Of a stretch of DNA of 7,955 nt, positions 6,001-7,955 are shown in pieces. Position 1 is the stretch's first letter. Each line of letters begins with the position of its first letter. Position numbers and translations under genes: made by a program. The notes under the pieces are model-generated. The model made no database searches. It had not been told where the DNA came from and saw only the letters and a program-made list of their open reading frames with translations. This DNA comes from Sphingomonadaceae bacterium (GTDB lineage Bacteria > Pseudomonadota > Alphaproteobacteria > Sphingomonadales > Sphingomonadaceae), in the NCBI GenBank assembly GCA_009923795.1, contig RFSU01000110.1:1-7955 (forward strand). Direction: 5' to 3'.

Positions 6001-7955
6001 TTCGTCGGGAGCAATGGCGGCTTTCTTGATCTATCTGGCCTGACAACAGCATCAACAACCATTTCCAATTTCTACACCGATCCAACCGCCGGATATGGTT
6101 CTGTGTCATTGGGCGCAACAAACCTCGTTGTTAAAATGGCGAGTGGTTCCAGCGGCGTCAACACCGCAAAATTCTATGGGACGACCGGTGGCTTGGAGAA
6201 AACAGGACCCGGCACTCTGATTTTGGCCGGCAATAATAGCTATGCTGGCGTGACACGCATAAGTGATGGTATTCTTCAAGTTAGGACGGAGACCCAGCTC
6301 GGCACCGGGAGCCTAACATTGGCAGGCGGAACGCTGCGCCTAACGTCGAGTGGGGCAGTTTCTTTGACCAAGGCTGTCACCCTAGTCGCAGACAGCGCAA
6401 TCGAATTTGTGCCAGATGTTACAAAAGGCTTCAAAGTCACTTGGACTGGTGCTCAGTTTCAAAACAACGCCAGTGCAATTGGGTTGTTTGATGTAGAAGC
6501 AAGCCTTTTTTCTCAGGCCGCTGGTTCCTATTCCTACGGGCCGGTTGGCGATGGTTTTTTTGTACGTGATGTGACCGTTCAAGGGGCAGTTGGCGGAAAT
6601 GGAAGTTTCGGTCAGTCGGATTTTGGTAGCTATGTTTTCAGTTCGGCAGGTTCGTTGAACTTTGATCAGGAATTGATCGGCCAGCCAATCGGAAATGGAT
6701 TTAGTTTTGGCAGCTTCAACAATGGCTATGGAGGCCCTAGCGGCGACTTCAACCTATTCAGAAACTACTCTAATGTTGTGAGTGCCAATAGCTCAACACC
6801 GCCAAATGGCAGTTCCTACTTCGTTTTGACAACATCTGGCGGCGATCAGATGGCCGTCACATCGATCGTGCCAATCGCATCGGTGCCTCAACCTGCTAAT
6901 GCCCGCATTGTTGGTACAATTAACGGCGGGTTTGGCCTTAAAATTGTTGCTGACGGCAATCTGGAAATTGCGGGCGGGTTAGGCGCGACACAGGCTCTTA
7001 CACGTGTGACAACCAAGGTGGCGGGCACATTAACTTTAGGCGCGAATGCCCAAATCAACGCAATTGGGGATATTAGCCTCGGCACACTCACACGGTTCAT
7101 CAACCAATCTGTATCGCCCACCGCGCTGTCCAGCAGCACGGGGAGTTGGCGTGTTTTTAGCGGCAACACAAACCCATTTTCTGCCACAACGGGCGATGTC
7201 GCAGGAAACCTGAATTATCAGTTTAAGGCCTATAACTATTCCCCCACAAACGGGGGGACCGATCTTCACAGCTTCGTGGCACCCGGGCAAAGTGGCTTTG
7301 TCTATCAATATGCGCCGCAACTCTCGATCACGTCTGCTGCGCCAGTTACGAAGGTATATGACGGCAGCAGGGCGTTTAGTGGTGCGCTGCCCACTCTCAG
7401 CTTATCTGCCGGTATCAATGGCGATGTTGTCTCTCTGGGCGGAACGGCATCCGGTCAGTTTGCCACGGCAAATGCCGGGACGACGACATTGGCGCTCACA
7501 GGTCTTTCCGTCTCTGCGCTGGATAGTGCGGGCAAGCCTGTTTTTGGCTATTCCGTGAGCCCGTCTGCCTCCATAGCTGGGCAGATCACCCCGAAACCGC
7601 TCACGGCATCACTAGCTGGGACCGTTAGCCGGATCTATGACGGCACATTGACCGCATCTTTGGCGTCGAGCAATTTTGTGCTGGCCGGGCTCGTGACCGG
7701 TGAAACTTTGACAATCAAGCCCACGCAGGGGGCCTATGCCAGCAAGGATGCTGGGCAGGGCATTATTGTCACAGCGTCCCTTTCCTTGGCTGACGTCCTT
7801 GCGGCTTCTGGGACTTTGGCAAGCAATTACGTGCTGCCAACCACCGCCAGCGGCGCAGTCGGGGCAATTACGCCAAAGGCGCTCACGGCCAACCTGACTG
7901 GCGCTGTGAGCCGGGTCTATGATGGCACATTGACCGCATCTTTGGCGTCGAGCAA
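3091..7955 (+). CDS. Filamentous haemagglutinin-type TpsA exoprotein with PA14, PATR and YDG modules (3'-truncated)
   Basis: The frame is open from an ATG overlapping the tpsB stop by one base to the window end: 1,621 codons, no stop, no cysteine. It encodes a large secreted surface protein, probably an adhesin, exported by the adjacent TpsB. Residues 1-25 are a signal peptide (K5 and R8, hydrophobic core, AQA at the cleavage site), without the long extended form seen in some TpsA proteins. The TPS/haemagglutination domain starts near 28, with FNQPDKNAITLNRV (70-83) and NPTGVLIGSSGRVNVGG (111-127), a variant of the NPNGI motif. Glycine-rich GGTI-type beta-helix turns follow at about 300-400, a PA14-like domain at 544-694, PATR-type strands at 828-857 and 1033-1064, an aromatic/Gly-rich part near 1151-1232, and YDG repeats from about 1411 onward. 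The next start, Met10, would lose the basic N-region, so 3091 is preferred. The C-terminus is unseen, so a toxin or anchor domain cannot be excluded. Confidence 0.93.
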   Translation, partial: MQLFKPVRLMLLGAASVSAISAAQASTISSASNGITSTTTANTQTITQTTARGIINWNDLSVAAGKTLTFNQPDKNAITLNRVIGLPNGGAITPTHIDGTIAANGQVWILNPTGVLIGSSGRVNVGGLLASTLDMTDQAFEAAGNEFSLSGTSTASVINSGIITTTDSGYAVLAGGGFLQNQDEGIIQANLGTVAIGSGKAVTMSFSGDRLISFVISQPSDVTAYIENRGKLIANGGRVLMTTRTASAFEASVVNNSGLVQARSASMQNGEIILDAGPGANAYAFVNGTLDASGLGSGETGGTITASAREVRVFSTAKVLAKGLAGGGSITIGQGPFAGNTTSPTTLNVYSGSTIDASATLSGAGGTITLLSNINASASFIGANGNFYADGGSSGGAGGTISAYFSTIDLTNSTASLSARPGLAASLNFFSNDITLSNTSGGYGRIAPSDVENILNAGRKVSFNAIGEASGSGSIIIASGISKTSSAASTLNFTARNSINLNSGADIVSTGGVLNINFNADSNNDGIGLTRLNANISLDKLTDGLIGVKYEGYFNNDYSFFATAVPQQDQRFALPFTAINGTTPGANFDDTYSVKFSGYFKPTITANYFFGTFSHDESQVFVGSAEQSLNLFQSQVISAQGPTPLVNNAGGDPVVFRFGQTSQALIAGQYYPFVLLFGENTGGDDITLFYAAAGQQYSNNGLGSYFSTASGELPGPSSLKFSGDVQLLSNVSLKTRGDVTFQKAVDSDISSSGFGLSIDAGTGSVKFLNAVGNGKELSNLTVTAGSLEAGSIKLGNGAFATGVNSTGIAKINVERNSTVTGDLIAAQLVKTGAGVLGLSGVNLLGQVSIERGSLRPLHASGAGLASATSVSILSNGTLDLSQSPQLTDIKSVSGAGRINLGSGKKIQLLEARSQDVFSGKVIGGTASEFTVAGGTAMISSDLDFTGRIRVGNASLYLTGTASLADAAGLTFVGSNGGFLDLSGLTTASTTISNFYTDPTAGYGSVSLGATNLVVKMASGSSGVNTAKFYGTTGGLEKTGPGTLILAGNNSYAGVTRISDGILQVRTETQLGTGSLTLAGGTLRLTSSGAVSLTKAVTLVADSAIEFVPDVTKGFKVTWTGAQFQNNASAIGLFDVEASLFSQAAGSYSYGPVGDGFFVRDVTVQGAVGGNGSFGQSDFGSYVFSSAGSLNFDQELIGQPIGNGFSFGSFNNGYGGPSGDFNLFRNYSNVVSANSSTPPNGSSYFVLTTSGGDQMAVTSIVPIASVPQPANARIVGTINGGFGLKIVADGNLEIAGGLGATQALTRVTTKVAGTLTLGANAQINAIGDISLGTLTRFINQSVSPTALSSSTGSWRVFSGNTNPFSATTGDVAGNLNYQFKAYNYSPTNGGTDLHSFVAPGQSGFVYQYAPQLSITSAAPVTKVYDGSRAFSGALPTLSLSAGINGDVVSLGGTASGQFATANAGTTTLALTGLSVSALDSAGKPVFGYSVSPSASIAGQITPKPLTASLAGTVSRIYDGTLTASLASSNFVLAGLVTGETLTIKPTQGAYASKDAGQGIIVTASLSLADVLAASGTLASNYVLPTTASGAVGAITPKALTANLTGAVSRVYDGTLTASLASS
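3166..3540 (+). other. TPS (haemagglutination activity) secretion domain of TpsA, conserved core
   Basis: Residues 26-150 of the exoprotein carry the conserved core of the two-partner secretion domain, which TpsB's POTRA region recognises in the periplasm. The visible markers are the initial strand with NGIT (33-36), NWNDLSVAAGKTLTFNQP (56-73), the ITLNRV strand (78-83), the HIDGTIAANGQVWILNP turn (96-112) and GRVNVGGLLAST (121-132). In the classic motif the turn reads NPNG; here it is NPTG. The full secretion domain probably extends to around residue 250-270. Confidence 0.85.
4066..4073 (+). repeat. Run of eight G inside tpsA
   Basis: Eight consecutive G bases encode the Gly-Gly-Gly at residues 326-328 in a glycine-rich beta-helix turn. 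The frame is intact. It is the same length as the run in tpsB; six-base G runs also occur at 4182-4187 and 7252-7257. Confidence 0.9.
4720..5172 (+). other. PA14-like domain embedded in the TpsA passenger
   Basis: Residues 544-694 follow the order of conserved PA14 features: an opening GLIGVKYEGYF strand (544-554), a central DDTYSVKFSGYFKP (589-602) matching the usual 'F-S-V-R-W-x-G-x-x' strand, FFGTFSHDESQVFVG (609-623) in the place of the 'F-x-x-x-S-D-D-x-x-x-x-V-x-G' strand, and LIAGQYYPFVLLFGENTGG (666-684) in the place of 'L-x-A-G-x-x-Y-P-I-x-x-x-Y-x-E'. PA14 domains are beta-barrels often involved in carbohydrate binding in adhesins and glycosidases. The assignment rests on this pattern alone; no profile search was possible. 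The acidic HDES replaces the common SDD, so metal or sugar binding is uncertain. Confidence 0.75.
5572..5661 (+). other. First PATR-type (autotransporter-associated) beta-strand repeat
   Basis: Residues 828-857 read L-V-K-T-G-A-G-V-L-G-L-S-G then a short loop and Q-V-S-I-E-R-G-S-L. This matches the PATR pattern (x-K-x-G-x-G-x-L-x-L-x-G-x-N-x-x-x-G-x-x-x-I-x-x-G-x-L) found in right-handed beta-helix passengers of autotransporters. It is more diverged than the second copy, with LLGQ in place of the usual Y-x-G-x-T turn. Confidence 0.65.
6187..6282 (+). other. Second PATR-type beta-strand repeat
   Basis: Residues 1033-1064 are a near-canonical PATR unit: GGLEKTGPGTLILAGNNSYA followed by G-V-T-R-I-S-D-G-I-L-Q-V. 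These units mark a rung of a beta-helix. The stretch after it (LGTGSLTLAGGTLRL, about 1070-1085) continues the same strand-turn rhythm. Together with the first copy it shows that the middle of TpsA is autotransporter-like. Confidence 0.85.
7321..7584 (+). repeat. YDG repeat unit 1 of TpsA
   Basis: This is the first of three YDG-type units (about 88 residues, 1411-1498), with KVYDG at 1421-1425 and the closing GYSVSPSASIAGQ. It is the most diverged of the three. YDG units are Ig-like beta modules found as stalks in large haemagglutinin-type proteins. The YDG triplet here is 279 bases before that of unit 2. Confidence 0.75.
7585..7866 (+). repeat. YDG repeat unit 2 of TpsA, 282-base period
   Basis: This is a 94-residue unit running from ITPKPLTASLAG (residue 1499 onward) through IYDGT (1515-1519) and SNYVLPTTASGAVGA at its end. 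The next ITPK starts exactly 282 bases later, so this is an in-frame tandem repeat. The motifs are those of YDG domains in bacterial adhesins and haemagglutinins. Confidence 0.85.
7867..7955 (+). repeat. YDG repeat unit 3 of TpsA (cut by the window end)
   Basis: This is the first 89 bases of another unit (ITPKALTANLTG, then VYDGT). By hand alignment 72 of the 89 bases match unit 2, and the last 32 bases (7924-7955) are identical to 7642-7673. Further units probably follow beyond the window. Confidence 0.85.

Noticed and set aside
4416..6121. Reverse-strand open frames of 60-120 residues opposite tpsA
   Set aside because: The forward frame is continuous and carries TPS, PA14, PATR and YDG motifs; the antisense frames show none and are rich in residues expected from reverse-reading Gly/Ser/Thr codons.
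7708..7740. A TTGACA at 7708-7713 as an internal promoter
   Set aside because: The nearest TAT-like hexamer is 21 bases downstream, poorly matched, and lies in the middle of a YDG repeat.
7321..7955. CRISPR-like array from the spaced direct repeats at the 3' end
   Set aside because: The repeats are in frame, with a 282-base period equal to a 94-residue protein module; that is a coding tandem repeat, not short repeats with unique spacers.
3091..7955. TpsA as a contact-dependent inhibition toxin (CdiA)
   Set aside because: No pretoxin motif or immunity gene is visible, and PA14/PATR/YDG modules suggest an adhesin; the C-terminus is outside the window, so this is set aside rather than excluded.

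Overview
This window holds three same-strand genes packed end to end with almost no space between them. They look like one transcription unit from a Gram-negative, probably alphaproteobacterial (sphingomonad-like) chromosome. The taxonomic guess is an inference from moderate-to-high GC, codon use and the style of the proteins; no rRNA or taxonomic marker gene is present.

Layout. (1) Positions 1-1392 are the 3' part of a membrane-bound class III nucleotide cyclase: the end of a CHASE2 sensor domain, three transmembrane helices and a complete catalytic domain with ATP-type specificity residues. (2) Positions 1394-3091 are a complete two-partner secretion transporter (TpsB, ShlB/FhaC/HecB family) with signal peptide, POTRA region and outer-membrane barrel. 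Its preferred ATG lies one base after the cyclase stop. (3) Positions 3091 to the end of the window are the secreted partner (TpsA, filamentous haemagglutinin type). Its ATG shares one base with the tpsB stop (TAATG). The reading frame stays open for 1,621 codons and runs off the window, so its C-terminus is not visible.

The visible TpsA is modular. In order it has a signal peptide, a TPS/haemagglutination secretion domain, glycine-rich beta-helix repeats, a PA14-like domain embedded in the passenger, two autotransporter-type PATR repeats, an aromatic/glycine/asparagine-rich segment, and at the 3' end tandem YDG repeats of about 94 residues. No cysteine codon occurs in the visible part. The PA14-like section is clearly lower in GC (about 45% by hand count over 4681-5160) than the YDG section (about 58% over 7321-7800).

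How the genes may work together: TpsB exports TpsA across the outer membrane after Sec export of both, and TpsA probably forms a long beta-helical surface adhesin. The linked CHASE2 cyclase suggests that an extracytoplasmic signal is turned into cAMP in step with production of the adhesin. That link is inferred from gene order only. There is no intergenic stretch long enough for a promoter or terminator; the promoter must be upstream of position 1, and the operon's end is beyond 7955.
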